From the NCBI RefSeq assembly GCF_025486315.1, contig NZ_JAOOPY010000001.1, positions 523,211-587,210 on the forward strand: a DNA stretch of 64,000 bases, in the 5' to 3' direction. Origin of the DNA: Variovorax sp. N23 (GTDB lineage Bacteria > Pseudomonadota > Gammaproteobacteria > Burkholderiales > Burkholderiaceae_C). Shown one piece after another: positions 8,957 through 17,552 of the stretch (its first letter is position 1; the number at the start of each line of letters is the position of its first letter). The position numbers were made by a program, and so were the translations under genes. The notes below the pieces were generated by a model, which saw nothing but the letters and a program-made list of their open reading frames with translations, did not search any database and was not told the origin of the DNA.

Positions 8957-9214
8957 ATGAAACGCAAGATGGCACATGTGAAAAAGGCGCCCGCCGCAGC
9001 GACGGGCGCGCACGCCATCGGTACCGTGGCGTTGGGATCGCTCGCGACGGCCGCCCTGGCCGTCGGTACCGTGGCGATCGGCGCGTTGGCCATCGGCCGG
9101 CTCTCGGTGGGCCGGGCGCGCATCCGGCGGCTCGAGATCGACGAGCTGGTCGTGCGTCGGGTCCGTGTGGAAGATCCGCACGCTGATGCGGCTCGGGCAG
9201 AGGCCGAGCGCTAG
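8957..9214 (+). CDS. Small hypothetical protein with Ala-Ile/Val-Gly repeats
   Basis: An 85-residue protein I do not recognise. A basic N-terminus (MKRKMAHVKK) leads into a regular run of short repeats of the type AxGT/ALAIG (residues about 15-50), then into RARIRRLEIDELVVRRVRV, where hydrophobic residues alternate with charged ones. The periodic pattern could be a short beta-solenoid or a membrane-seeking hairpin. The promoter-like sequence at 8921-8949 sits immediately before the ATG. The upstream open frame could add 12 residues, but the MKRK start fits the promoter better. The following aldo/keto reductase gene starts 19 bases later, so the two may be co-transcribed. Confidence 0.65.
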   Translation: MKRKMAHVKKAPAAATGAHAIGTVALGSLATAALAVGTVAIGALAIGRLSVGRARIRRLEIDELVVRRVRVEDPHADAARAEAER

Positions 9215-9233
9215 CCAGTCTCAGGAGCACACC

Positions 9234-10247
9234 ATGGCACTCAAGGATCTTCTTCCCGGCAAGCTGGGTTTCGGCACCGCGCCGCTCGGCAACATGTTCC
9301 GCGATATCCCGGAGGCCGAAGCGCGGGCGACCGTGGATGCCGCGTGGAACGACGGCATCCGCTACTTCGACAACGCGCCCTTCTATGGCGCGGGCCTGGC
9401 GGAAATCCGCATGGGCGAGGCGTTGGCCGATCGGCCCCGCGACGACTACGTGATCAGCACCAAGGTCGGCCGCCTCATCCTCGACGAGGTGGAGGACGTG
9501 AGCGCCCGCGACCTGGGCGAGAAGGGCGAGGTCTTCAAGCATGGGCGCCCCAACCGGATCGTCAACGACTATTCGGCGGATGCGACGCTGCGGTCGATCG
9601 AGGACAGCCTGAAGCGCCTGAAGACGGACCACATCGAGATCGTCTGGGTCCACGACGTCGCCCAGGACTTCTACGGCGACGAATGGCTGAGCGCGTTCGA
9701 GAGCGCACGCAAGGGTGCGTTCAAGACGCTCGACCGGCTGCGTGACGAAGGCGTGATCCAGGCCTGGGGCCTGGGCGTGAACCGGGTGGAGCCGATCGAG
9801 CTGCTGCTCGCCCTGGACGAGCCGCGCCCCGACGGCTTCCTGCTGGCCGGCCGCTACACCTTGCTCGACCACGAGCGCGCACTGCAGCGCGTGATGCCGC
9901 AGGTGGCTGCGCGCGGGCTGGGCATCGTCGTGGGCGGCCCCTACAGTTCCGGCGCGCTGGTCGGCGGCCCGAACTTCGAATACGCGCCGGCCACGCCGGC
10001 GATCCTGGGCAAGGTGGCGCGCATCAAGGCGATCGCCGATCGCCATGGCGTCAGCATGAAGGCGGCCGGCCTGCAGTTCGCGCTCGCCAATCCGGCGGTG
10101 GCGGCGGTCATTCCCGGTGCCAGTCAGCCAAGCCGCATCGCGGAAGACCGGTCGGCCCTCGACGAGGTGGTGCCGCTCGACTTCTGGCGCGAACTCCGGC
10201 AGGCGGCGCTGGTGCATCCGTCCGCGCCGCTGCCGGGCAACGCCTGA
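9234..10247 (+). CDS. Aldo/keto reductase
   Basis: 337 residues from MALKDLLPGKLGFGTAPLG, with an AGGAG site upstream. It is a TIM-barrel NAD(P)H-dependent oxidoreductase. The tetrad residues are visible: Asp and Tyr in YFDNAPFYGAG, Lys in ISTKVGRL and His in VWVHDV. The C-terminal cofactor-binding region (AAVIPGASQPSRIAED) is complete. The pattern GTAPLGNM and the insertion after GEKGEVFKHG resemble the D-threo-aldose/L-fucose and pyridoxal dehydrogenase branch. The physiological substrate is open. It ends 42 bases before the convergent NADH dehydrogenase gene. Confidence 0.92.
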   Translation: MALKDLLPGKLGFGTAPLGNMFRDIPEAEARATVDAAWNDGIRYFDNAPFYGAGLAEIRMGEALADRPRDDYVISTKVGRLILDEVEDVSARDLGEKGEVFKHGRPNRIVNDYSADATLRSIEDSLKRLKTDHIEIVWVHDVAQDFYGDEWLSAFESARKGAFKTLDRLRDEGVIQAWGLGVNRVEPIELLLALDEPRPDGFLLAGRYTLLDHERALQRVMPQVAARGLGIVVGGPYSSGALVGGPNFEYAPATPAILGKVARIKAIADRHGVSMKAAGLQFALANPAVAAVIPGASQPSRIAEDRSALDEVVPLDFWRELRQAALVHPSAPLPGNA

Positions 10248-10289
10248 CGTCTGTTCGGCCCGTTCGCTGCGGTGCCGGCATGCGTCGGC

Positions 10290-11621
10290 CTACGACTCGC
10301 CCTCGCCCGGACCATCCACATCCGCCACCACGCGCGCATAGCGCCGGAAGCTCCAGTACGCGCTGGCCCAGTCCATCAGCACGACCAGGCGGTTGCGAAA
10401 GCCGATCAGGAAGTAGACGTGCGCGAACAGCCAGAACAGCCAGGCCAGTTTGCCGCTGAAGCGCAGCGGGCCGAAGGGCGTGCCCAGGTCGACCACCGCC
10501 GAGTTGCGGCCGATGGTCGCGAGGTTGCCGTAGTCGCGGTAGCGGAACACCTCGGTCGGCGTGCCTGCGATGCGGTGCAGTACGTTGCCCGCGGCGGTGC
10601 GGCCCATCTGCTTGGCGCCGGGCGACACGCCGGGCACCGGCTTCGGTTCCTGGCCCGGGGCGTGGCTCATGGCGGCGGCGAGGTCGCCCACCACGCTGAT
10701 CTCGGGATGGCCGGCCAGGCTCAGGTCGGGCTCGACGCGCACGCGCCCGGCGCGGTCGGTCTCGGCGCCGGTGGCCGCGGCGAGCAGCTTGCCGAGCGGC
10801 GAGGCGGCCACGCCGGCCGCCCACACCACGCAGTGGCTGGCGATGCGCTCGCTGCCGGCCGCGGTCGCGATGTCGAGCCCGGTCGCGTCGATGGACGTGA
10901 CCTTGGCATCGAGCCGCACCTTGACGCCGAGCCGCTCAAGCTGTTCCTTCGCCTTCTGGCTCAAGCCCTCGGGCATGGCCTGCAGCACGCGCGGGCCGCC
11001 CTCGATCAGCAGCACCTCGGCGCTGGCCGGGTCGATGTGGCGGAACTCGCCCTCGAGCGTGTGGCGGGCGATCTCGGCCAGCGTGCCCGCCATCTCGACG
11101 CCGGTCGGCCCGCCGCCGATGACGGCGAAGGTCAGCAGGGCGCGGCGGCGCGCCGGGTCGGGTTCCTTCTCCGCCGCTTCGTAGGACATCAGCACGTGGC
11201 GGCGGATCGCGAAGGCGTCGGCCAGCGTCTTCAGGCCCGGCGCATGCGCGGCCCAGGCGTCGTTGCCGAAGTAGCTGTGGGTGGCGCCGGCGGCGACGAT
11301 CAGGTGGTCGTAGCTGATGCGCAGGCCGTCGCGCAGCAGCACCGCGCGCTCGGCCGGGAGGATGTCGGTCACCTCGCCCATCAGGGTGGTGATGTTGCGC
11401 TCCCCGCGGAAGAGCAGGCGTGTCGGCGCGGCGATCGACGGCGCCGCCAGGCCGGCGGTGGCCACCTGGTAGAGCAGGGGCTGGAACAGGTGGTGGTTGG
11501 TCTTCTCGACCACCGTCACATCGACGTCTGCACGCTGGAGCCGCCGCGCGGCTTCGAGCCCGCCAAAACCACAGCCGACGATGAGGACATGGGGGCGGTG
11601 GGCGGAAGGGGGAGGGCTCAT
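10290..11621 (-). CDS. ndh: Type II NADH dehydrogenase (NAD(P)/FAD-dependent oxidoreductase)
   Basis: 443 residues starting MSPPPSAHRPHVLIVGCGFGG. The FAD-binding Rossmann motif GCGFGG lies at the N-terminus and the NADH motif AVIGGGPTGVEMAG near residue 165. A C-terminal segment (GKLAWLFWLFAHVYFLIGF) is strongly hydrophobic and amphipathic, as in membrane-bound NDH-2. These enzymes pass electrons from NADH to quinone without pumping protons. CATAAT (plus-strand bases 11628-11633) lies six bases before the ATG and no ribosome-binding site is present, so the message may be leaderless. It diverges from the ergothioneine operon. Confidence 0.93.
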   Translation of the reverse strand: MSPPPSAHRPHVLIVGCGFGGLEAARRLQRADVDVTVVEKTNHHLFQPLLYQVATAGLAAPSIAAPTRLLFRGERNITTLMGEVTDILPAERAVLLRDGLRISYDHLIVAAGATHSYFGNDAWAAHAPGLKTLADAFAIRRHVLMSYEAAEKEPDPARRRALLTFAVIGGGPTGVEMAGTLAEIARHTLEGEFRHIDPASAEVLLIEGGPRVLQAMPEGLSQKAKEQLERLGVKVRLDAKVTSIDATGLDIATAAGSERIASHCVVWAAGVAASPLGKLLAAATGAETDRAGRVRVEPDLSLAGHPEISVVGDLAAAMSHAPGQEPKPVPGVSPGAKQMGRTAAGNVLHRIAGTPTEVFRYRDYGNLATIGRNSAVVDLGTPFGPLRFSGKLAWLFWLFAHVYFLIGFRNRLVVLMDWASAYWSFRRYARVVADVDGPGEGES

Positions 11622-11740
11622 TCGCGCATTATGGTCAGCGGTTCGCGCGGATGGGGCGGGAGGCCTCGTGTGCGGGCTTGTCCTACGGACGCGCACCCGG
11701 CCCATCGACTACAACGACCGCTGCCAAATCTGGAGACCCC

Positions 11741-12991
11741 ATGACGCTTTCCCGGCCGAGCCCGCAGGCTCCCCACGCCTTGCGCGACGCCTTCCGGACG
11801 GTACGCAGCGCCAGCCGCGAACTGGCCGCCCCGCTGTCTGCCGAAGACCAGTGCATCCAGTCGATGCCCGACGCCAGCCCGACCAAATGGCACCTGGCCC
11901 ACACCACCTGGTTCTTCGAGACGGTGCTGCTGCAGCCGCATGCCGACGGCTACCGCGCCTTCGACCCGCGCTTCCAGTACCTGTTCAATTCCTACTACGA
12001 GGCGCTGGGTCCGCGCCATCCGCGCCCGCAGCGCGGCCTGCTCACGCGGCCGTCGATCGACGAGGTGCATGCCTACCGCGCACATGTCGACGCGGGGGTG
12101 GAGCGCCTGCTCGACACGGTCGACGACGCGGCCTGGGCCACGATCGAACCCATCCTCACGCTGGGCCTGCACCACGAGCAGCAGCACCAGGAACTGCTGC
12201 TCACCGACATCCTGCATGCCTTCTCGTGCAACCCGCTGCTGCCGGCCTACCGGCCCGTTGCGGCGCCCGCGCTGCGCCTGGCCACGGTGCCGCCCCCCAT
12301 GCAATGGCGCGCGCAGCCGGGCGGGCACGTGGAGGTCGGGCATGGCGGCGCCGGCTTCGCCTTCGACAACGAAATGCCGCGCCATCGCGCGCTGCTGCGG
12401 CCCTTCGCCATCGCCGATCGGCTGGTGCGCTGTGGCGACTATGCGCAGTTCATCGCCGACGGCGGCTACCAGCGGCCCGAGCTGTGGCTGTCCGATGGCT
12501 GGGCGGCCGTGCAGGCGCAGGGCTGGCGGGCGCCGGCCTACTGGCTGGCGTCGGACGATCCGCGGCTCGCCCATCAAGGGGGAACCGCGGCGGGCTGGCA
12601 GGTCTTCGGCCTGCATGGCGTGCGGCCGATGGCGCCCGAGGCGCCGGTGTCGCAGCTGAGCTTCTATGAAGCGGCGGCCTACGCCGAATGGGCCGGCGCC
12701 CGGCTGCCGACGGAGTTCGAGTGGGAGGCCGCGTGCGCCGACGACGGCATGACCGACATGACCGGCCACGTCTGGCAATGGACGCGCTCGTCCTACGACC
12801 CGTACCCCGGCTTCCGCCCGCTGCCCGGCGTGGCCGCGGAATACAACGGCAAGTTCATGGTCGGCCAGCTGGTGCTGCGCGGCGGCAGCGTCGCCACGCC
12901 GGACGGCCACACGCGGCCGAGCTACCGCAATTTCTTTCCGCCGGCCGCGCGCTGGCAGTTTTCGGGGCTGCGGCTCGCGAAGGATCTCTGA
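11741..12991 (+). CDS. egtB: Ergothioneine biosynthesis sulfoxide synthase EgtB
   Basis: 416 residues from MTLSRPSPQAPHALRDAF, with TGGAGA ahead of the ATG. The N-terminal DinB_2 domain supplies the iron ligands (HLAHTTWFFE, LHHEQQHQE), and the C-terminal FGE-sulfatase domain (about 180-410) ends RPSYRNFFPPAARW, a signature of EgtB. The enzyme joins hercynine with a thiol donor (gamma-glutamylcysteine or cysteine) using oxygen. The choice of donor cannot be fixed from sequence alone, although gshA is nearby at 22954. The stop codon abuts the ATG of egtD (TGAATG), so the two are translationally coupled. Confidence 0.95.
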   Translation: MTLSRPSPQAPHALRDAFRTVRSASRELAAPLSAEDQCIQSMPDASPTKWHLAHTTWFFETVLLQPHADGYRAFDPRFQYLFNSYYEALGPRHPRPQRGLLTRPSIDEVHAYRAHVDAGVERLLDTVDDAAWATIEPILTLGLHHEQQHQELLLTDILHAFSCNPLLPAYRPVAAPALRLATVPPPMQWRAQPGGHVEVGHGGAGFAFDNEMPRHRALLRPFAIADRLVRCGDYAQFIADGGYQRPELWLSDGWAAVQAQGWRAPAYWLASDDPRLAHQGGTAAGWQVFGLHGVRPMAPEAPVSQLSFYEAAAYAEWAGARLPTEFEWEAACADDGMTDMTGHVWQWTRSSYDPYPGFRPLPGVAAEYNGKFMVGQLVLRGGSVATPDGHTRPSYRNFFPPAARWQFSGLRLAKDL

Positions 12992-13984
12992 ATGCGCAAT
13001 CCCGCCTCACTCCCGCTCGATCTTCAGCGCGACGACACGCGCACCACGCCCGCGCTCAGCGAGTTCGGCCGCGAACTGCATGCCGGCCTGTCGCGCCGCG
13101 CGAAAAGCATCTCGCCCAAGTTCTTCTACGACGTGGAGGGCTCGGCGCTGTTCGACCGCATCTGCGACCTGCCCGAGTACTACCCGACGCGCACCGAACT
13201 GCGCATCCTCACCGAGCGCGCCGGCGAGATCGCCGAACAGATCGGGCCGAACGCCGAGATCATCGAGTTCGGCGCCGGCTCGCTCACCAAGGTGCGGCTG
13301 CTGCTCGACGCGCTCGAGACGCCGCGGCGCTACGTGCCCATCGACATCTCCGGCGAGCACCTGGGCGCCGCGGCCGAGCGGCTGCGCGCCGACTACCCGC
13401 AGCTCACGGTGCAGCCGGTCGCGGCCGACTACACGATGCCGCTGGTGCTGCCGGCGCCGGGCGAGGGCGCCGGCCGCCGCGTCGGCTTCTTCCCCGGCTC
13501 CACGCTGGGCAACTTCACGCCCGACGAGGCGCTGGCCTTCCTGCAGCTGTCCGCCCGGTTGCTGCGTGGCGGCGGGCTGCTGCTGGGTGTCGATCTGGTG
13601 AAGAACCCGGCGGTGCTGCATGCCGCCTACAACGACGCGCAGGGCGTGACGGCCGCCTTCAACCTCAACCTGCTGCGCCGCGCCAATGCCGAGTTGCAGA
13701 CCGATTTCGACCTCGACGGCTTCTCGCACGCCGCCTTCTACAACGCGCCGATGCAGCGCATCGAGATGCACCTGGTGAGCCGCCGCGCGCAGGCGGTGAC
13801 GCTCGATGGCCGGCGCTTCCACGTCGCCGAAGGCGAGACCATTCACACCGAGTACTCGCACAAGTTCACCGTCGATGGCCTGCGTGCGCTGGCCGAGAAG
13901 GCCGGCTTCACGCCGACGGCCGTGTGGACCGACCCCGAGCGCCTGTTCAGCGTGCACTGGCTGCAGGCGCCGGCGGCACAATAG
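12992..13984 (+). CDS. egtD: L-histidine N(alpha)-methyltransferase EgtD
   Basis: 330 residues, the usual EgtD length. The family signatures SISPKFFYDVEGSALFDRI, PEYYPTRTE and EFGAGSLTKVRLLLDAL (SAM-binding) are present, as are GVDLVKNPAVLHAAYND and HTEYSHKFTVDGLRA. It trimethylates histidine to hercynine, the first step of ergothioneine synthesis. It begins immediately after the egtB stop. Gene order egtB-egtD is the short bacterial version that lacks egtA, egtC and egtE, so cleavage of the sulfoxide must rely on an enzyme encoded elsewhere. Confidence 0.96.
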   Translation: MRNPASLPLDLQRDDTRTTPALSEFGRELHAGLSRRAKSISPKFFYDVEGSALFDRICDLPEYYPTRTELRILTERAGEIAEQIGPNAEIIEFGAGSLTKVRLLLDALETPRRYVPIDISGEHLGAAAERLRADYPQLTVQPVAADYTMPLVLPAPGEGAGRRVGFFPGSTLGNFTPDEALAFLQLSARLLRGGGLLLGVDLVKNPAVLHAAYNDAQGVTAAFNLNLLRRANAELQTDFDLDGFSHAAFYNAPMQRIEMHLVSRRAQAVTLDGRRFHVAEGETIHTEYSHKFTVDGLRALAEKAGFTPTAVWTDPERLFSVHWLQAPAAQ

Positions 13985-14031
13985 GGGGCTGCTGGCGCGC
14001 GACGTGCCGGCACGGACCCCGGAGATCTCCC

Positions 14032-14313
14032 ATGAAAGCAACCTGGAACGGCGTCACGATCGCCGAGAGCGACGACACCGTGGTCGTCGAAGGTAACCAC
14101 TACTTCCCGATGGACTCGCTCAAGCGCGAGCACGTCACCTTCAGCAACCACAAGACCACCTGCCCCTGGAAGGGCTCGGCCAGCTACTACTCGCTGCTGG
14201 TCAACGGCGAGCTCAACGCCGACGCCGCCTGGTACTACGCCGACCCCAAGCCCGAGGCCGAGGAGGTGAAGAACCGCGTCGCCTTCTGGAAGGGCGTGAA
14301 GGTCGAAGCGTGA
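14032..14313 (+). CDS. DUF427 domain protein in the egt operon
   Basis: A 93-residue cytoplasmic protein that is almost entirely one DUF427 domain: MKATWNGVTIAESDD, VVEGNHYFPMDSL, SNHKTTCPWKGSASYYSL and AWYYADPKPEAEEVKNRVAFW. The CPWKG cysteine is the conserved one of the family. No reaction is established for DUF427. It lies 47 bases after egtD, with a GGAG site, and its TGA overlaps the GTG start of the dioxygenase gene, so it is part of the same operon. A link to ergothioneine chemistry is inferred from context. Confidence 0.9.
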   Translation: MKATWNGVTIAESDDTVVVEGNHYFPMDSLKREHVTFSNHKTTCPWKGSASYYSLLVNGELNADAAWYYADPKPEAEEVKNRVAFWKGVKVEA

Positions 14314-15053
14314 GCGCGGCGGTTTTCGCGCCGTCGTTTGACCCTCCGTCCAGACTCGTCGACGCCCTGCGCCTGCAGGGCTACGCCGTGTTGAGCCCCG
14401 AGGGCGTGGCCGAATGGCTCGGCCTGCCGCTCGACGCGCTGGAGGCCCTGCGTGCCGACTGGGACGCGCTGCCACCCGACGAGTACCTCAAGGACGGCGG
14501 CCGCTACCGCCAGCGCCGGCATTCGTGCTTCACGGTCGATGGCGACGCGCTGGCCCAGGTGCCGCATCGCGCGCACTGGCAGCCGATCGAATACAACGCC
14601 CTGCATGGCGGTATGCAGCGCTGGTTCGCGCCGATGTCCGACGCCACCGTCGCCAATGCGGCCTGGCAGCGCCTGCTGGTGCGCATCGCCGATGCGGCCA
14701 CGGGCCTGCGCGGGCGGCAGCGCTGGTTCGTCGAGGCGCACCAGTTCCGCATCGACACCACCGACGGCATCGGCCGGCCGACCCCCGAGGGTGCGCACCG
14801 CGACGGGGTGGACCTGGTGGCCGTGCTGCTGGTCGGGCGGCAGGGCATCAAGGGCGGCGAGACGCGCGTGTTCGAGGCCGACGGCCGCCGCGGCGAGCGC
14901 TTCACGCTGACCGAACCCTGGTCGCTGATGCTGGTCGACGACGCCCGCGTGATCCACGAGTCGACACCGATCCAGCCGCTGGTGGAGGGCCAGAGCGGCC
15001 ACCGCGACACGCTGGTCGTCACCTGCCGGGCCGGCGGTTTCCAGGGCGACTGA
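14310..15053 (+). CDS. 2-oxoglutarate/Fe(II) dioxygenase of the amino-acid hydroxylase type
   Basis: 247 residues with a GTG start that overlaps the upstream stop (GTGA). The double-stranded beta-helix metal site is complete: His and Asp in EGAHRDGVDLV, a distal His in DDARVIHESTP, and the oxoglutarate-binding Arg in SGHRDTLVVTC. GGETRVFE matches the family (2OG-Fe dioxygenase, PF10014) that contains free L-amino-acid hydroxylases such as L-isoleucine 4-hydroxylase. As the last gene of an egtB-egtD operon, a histidine-derived substrate (histidine, hercynine or ergothioneine) is a testable possibility. The substrate is not known from the sequence. Confidence 0.88.
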   Translation: MSAAVFAPSFDPPSRLVDALRLQGYAVLSPEGVAEWLGLPLDALEALRADWDALPPDEYLKDGGRYRQRRHSCFTVDGDALAQVPHRAHWQPIEYNALHGGMQRWFAPMSDATVANAAWQRLLVRIADAATGLRGRQRWFVEAHQFRIDTTDGIGRPTPEGAHRDGVDLVAVLLVGRQGIKGGETRVFEADGRRGERFTLTEPWSLMLVDDARVIHESTPIQPLVEGQSGHRDTLVVTCRAGGFQGD

Positions 15054-15161
15054 ACGGGGGATGGGGCGCGCCCGCGCGCGTCCTACAACCGGTAACAGGC
15101 GGCCGGGTTAAATTCCAGCCCCGGCTCCACCGCGAGCCCCGAGCACGCAGCGAGGGCATCC

Positions 15162-15602
15162 ATGTTCAATCACATCCTGGTTCCGATCGATGGTTCCGAA
15201 ACGTCGATGTATGCGGTCAGCAAGGCCAGCGGGCTGGCGCTCGCCTTCGGCAGCCGCATCACGCTGATCCACGTGATCGACAACTACCCCTTCATCGGCG
15301 TCGGCGCGGACTACGCGCTGGGCCAGAACGAATACCTGGCCGCAGCCACGTCGAGCGCCAATGCCGCGCTCGCCCGCGGCGTGGCGGCGCTCGCGGCCGA
15401 AGGCCTGCACAGCGACCAGCGCGTGATCGACGGCCATGTGGTGCACGAAGGCATCGTCGATACCGCCAACGCGCTCGGCGTGGACCTGATCGTGATGGGC
15501 TCGCACGGCCGCGCCGGCATCGAGAAGCTCCTGCTGGGCAGCGTGACGCAGCGCGTGCTGCAGGACGCCACCATGCCGGTGATGGTGGTCAAGGGACTCT
15601 GA
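15162..15602 (+). CDS. Universal stress protein (UspA family)
   Basis: A 146-residue single-domain cytoplasmic Usp starting MFNHILVPIDGSETS. The ATP-binding signature G-x2-G-x9-G-S is seen in MGSHGRAGIEKLLLGS near the C-terminus, so this is a nucleotide-binding type. Usp proteins help cells survive starvation, oxidative stress or loss of oxygen. No FNR box was found in the 109 bases upstream. The stop codon directly abuts that of the convergent pseudouridine synthase gene. Confidence 0.94.
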   Translation: MFNHILVPIDGSETSMYAVSKASGLALAFGSRITLIHVIDNYPFIGVGADYALGQNEYLAAATSSANAALARGVAALAAEGLHSDQRVIDGHVVHEGIVDTANALGVDLIVMGSHGRAGIEKLLLGSVTQRVLQDATMPVMVVKGL

Positions 15603-16289
15603 TCACGCGGCTTGGGCGTCGCCCCCGAAGCCCAGTGCATCGAAGCCCGGCGGGCTCTCGAAGCGCACCGCCTCGCCGGTCGCCGGGTGGCGTAGCTGCA
15701 GCACGCTGGCGTGCAGCATCAGCCGCGGCGCCCGGCGCTGGATGTCTTCATCGCCGTACAACGCATCGCCCAGGATCGTGTGCCCGATCGACGCCAGGTG
15801 TACCCGCAACTGGTGCGTGCGCCCGGTGCGCGGCTCCAGCAGCAGTCGGCTGGCACGCAGCGCCGGCCAGGCCTCCAGCACGCGCCAGCGCGTGAGGCTC
15901 GGCTTGCCGGCCGGGTCGATCTTCTGCAGCGGCCGGCGCGGCCAGTCGGCCATCAGCGGGGCGTCGATCACCGACCAGTGCGGGCTCTCGTCCAGCACGC
16001 CGTCGACCACCGCCTCGTAGCGCTTCCACACCTGCTGCGCGGCGAAGGCGTCGCCCAGCACCCGCTGCATCTCGGGGCTGCGCGCCATCAGCACCAGGCC
16101 GCTGGTGGCCATGTCGAGCCGGTGCACCACCCGTGCGTCGGGCCAGCGCGCCGCGGCGCGCGCGCTCAGGCAGTCCTGCTTGTCATCGCCGCGGCCCGGC
16201 ACGCACAGCAGGCCGGCGGGTTTGTCGAGCACCAGCAGGTGGGCGTCTTCGTGGACGAGGGTCAGGGCGGGCGCGGGCAGCATGTTCAT
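15603..16289 (-). CDS. RluA-family pseudouridine synthase
   Basis: 228 residues. The catalytic motif HRLDMATSG holds the active aspartate, and the fold signatures VLDKPAGLLCVPGR and RTGRTHQLRVHLASIGHTILGDALYG are intact. There is no S4 domain, so it resembles RluA itself (23S rRNA U746 and tRNA U32) more than RluC or RluD. The start is the ATG at 16287-16289; an ATG two codons later is also possible. Only 21 bases separate it from the divergent MFS gene, so the two promoters must overlap. The target nucleotide is inferred from domain architecture. Confidence 0.9.
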   Translation of the reverse strand: MNMLPAPALTLVHEDAHLLVLDKPAGLLCVPGRGDDKQDCLSARAAARWPDARVVHRLDMATSGLVLMARSPEMQRVLGDAFAAQQVWKRYEAVVDGVLDESPHWSVIDAPLMADWPRRPLQKIDPAGKPSLTRWRVLEAWPALRASRLLLEPRTGRTHQLRVHLASIGHTILGDALYGDEDIQRRAPRLMLHASVLQLRHPATGEAVRFESPPGFDALGFGGDAQAA

Positions 16290-16310
16290 GGCTCGGCTAT
16301 TCTCGAACGG

Positions 16311-17552
16311 ATGTCCTCCGTGTCAGACGCCTCCCGCACCACCCCGAATTTTTCCGACCTGACGCGCGAGCGTCCCTTCATGCAGCTGTGGGTGGCGCGG
16401 CTCTTCGGCACCGCCGCCAGCCAGATGCTGCTGGTGGCCATCGGCTGGCACATGTACGACCTGACCGGCAGCGCCTGGGACCTCGGCCTGGTCGGGCTCT
16501 ACCAGTTCGTGCCGGCGCTGGTGCTGGCGCTGTACGCGGGCCATGTGGTCGACCGCCACCACCGCGGGCGCATCGTGGCCGCCTGCTTCGCGGTGCAGGG
16601 CGTGGTCGGGCTGGCACTGCTGACGGCGCATCAGCTGCACCACGATTCGCGCGCGTTGCTGCTGGGCCTGTCGGTGGTGCTGGGCGCGGTGCGCGCCTTC
16701 CAGATGCCGGCGCAGCAGTCGCTCACGCCGATGCTGGTGCCGCCGCTGATGCTGCCGCGCGCGATGGCCTTCAGCTCGGCCGGCATGCAGGGCGCCATCA
16801 TCGGTGGGCCGGCGCTGGGCGGCCTGCTGTTCGCGGCCGGCACCGGCGTGGTCTACGGTGCGAGCGTGGCGCTGTTCGTGGTCGGCGGCGTGCTGGTGGC
16901 GCGCCTGCGCTACCGGCAGCCGGCGCGGGTGCGCGAGCCGGTCACGCTGGCCACGGTGTTCGCGGGCGTGAACTTCATCTGGCGCCGCAAGCCGGTGCTC
17001 GGCGCCATCTCGCTCGACCTGTTCGCGGTGCTGCTGGGCGGCGCCGTGGCGCTGCTGCCGATCTACGCCAAGGACATCCTGCACACCGGCGCCTGGGGCA
17101 TGGGCCTGCTGCGTAGCGCGCCGGCCGTGGGGGCGTTGCTCACGTCCGTCTGGCTCACGCGCCAGCCGATCGAGCGGCACGTGGGCCGCACGCTGCTGAT
17201 CGCCGTGGCGGCCTTCGGCGTGTGCATGGTGGTGTTCGGCATCTCGCGCAGCTTCACGGTGTCGCTCATCGCGCTGGCGATCTCGGGCGGCGCGGACATG
17301 GTGAACGTGGTGATCCGCCAGACGCTGGTGCAGCTCGAGACGCCCGACGACATGCGCGGCCGCGTGAGCGCGGTCAGCTCGATCTTCATCGGCGCGAGCA
17401 ACCAGCTCGGCGAGTTCGAGTCGGGCGCCACCGCGGCGCTGCTGGGGCCCGTGGGCTCGGTCGTGCTGGGCGGCGCGGGCACGGTCGCCGTGGCGCTCGC
17501 GTGGTTCAAGCTGTTCCCGTCGCTGGCGCGGCGCGACCGGATGGTGGGTTAG
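16311..17552 (+). CDS. MFS transporter (MFS_3, exporter-like)
   Basis: A 413-residue inner-membrane protein with about 12 hydrophobic segments. RERPFMQLWVARLFGTAAS, GHVVDRHHRGRIVAACF and TPDDMRGRVSAVSSIFIGAS are typical of the MFS_3 group that includes enterobactin exporter-like proteins. The substrate is unknown. TATTCT (16298-16303) lies seven bases before the ATG, with no ribosome-binding site, so the transcript may be leaderless. The C-terminus overlaps the convergent ferredoxin gene by four bases. Confidence 0.9.
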   Translation: MSSVSDASRTTPNFSDLTRERPFMQLWVARLFGTAASQMLLVAIGWHMYDLTGSAWDLGLVGLYQFVPALVLALYAGHVVDRHHRGRIVAACFAVQGVVGLALLTAHQLHHDSRALLLGLSVVLGAVRAFQMPAQQSLTPMLVPPLMLPRAMAFSSAGMQGAIIGGPALGGLLFAAGTGVVYGASVALFVVGGVLVARLRYRQPARVREPVTLATVFAGVNFIWRRKPVLGAISLDLFAVLLGGAVALLPIYAKDILHTGAWGMGLLRSAPAVGALLTSVWLTRQPIERHVGRTLLIAVAAFGVCMVVFGISRSFTVSLIALAISGGADMVNVVIRQTLVQLETPDDMRGRVSAVSSIFIGASNQLGEFESGATAALLGPVGSVVLGGAGTVAVALAWFKLFPSLARRDRMVG

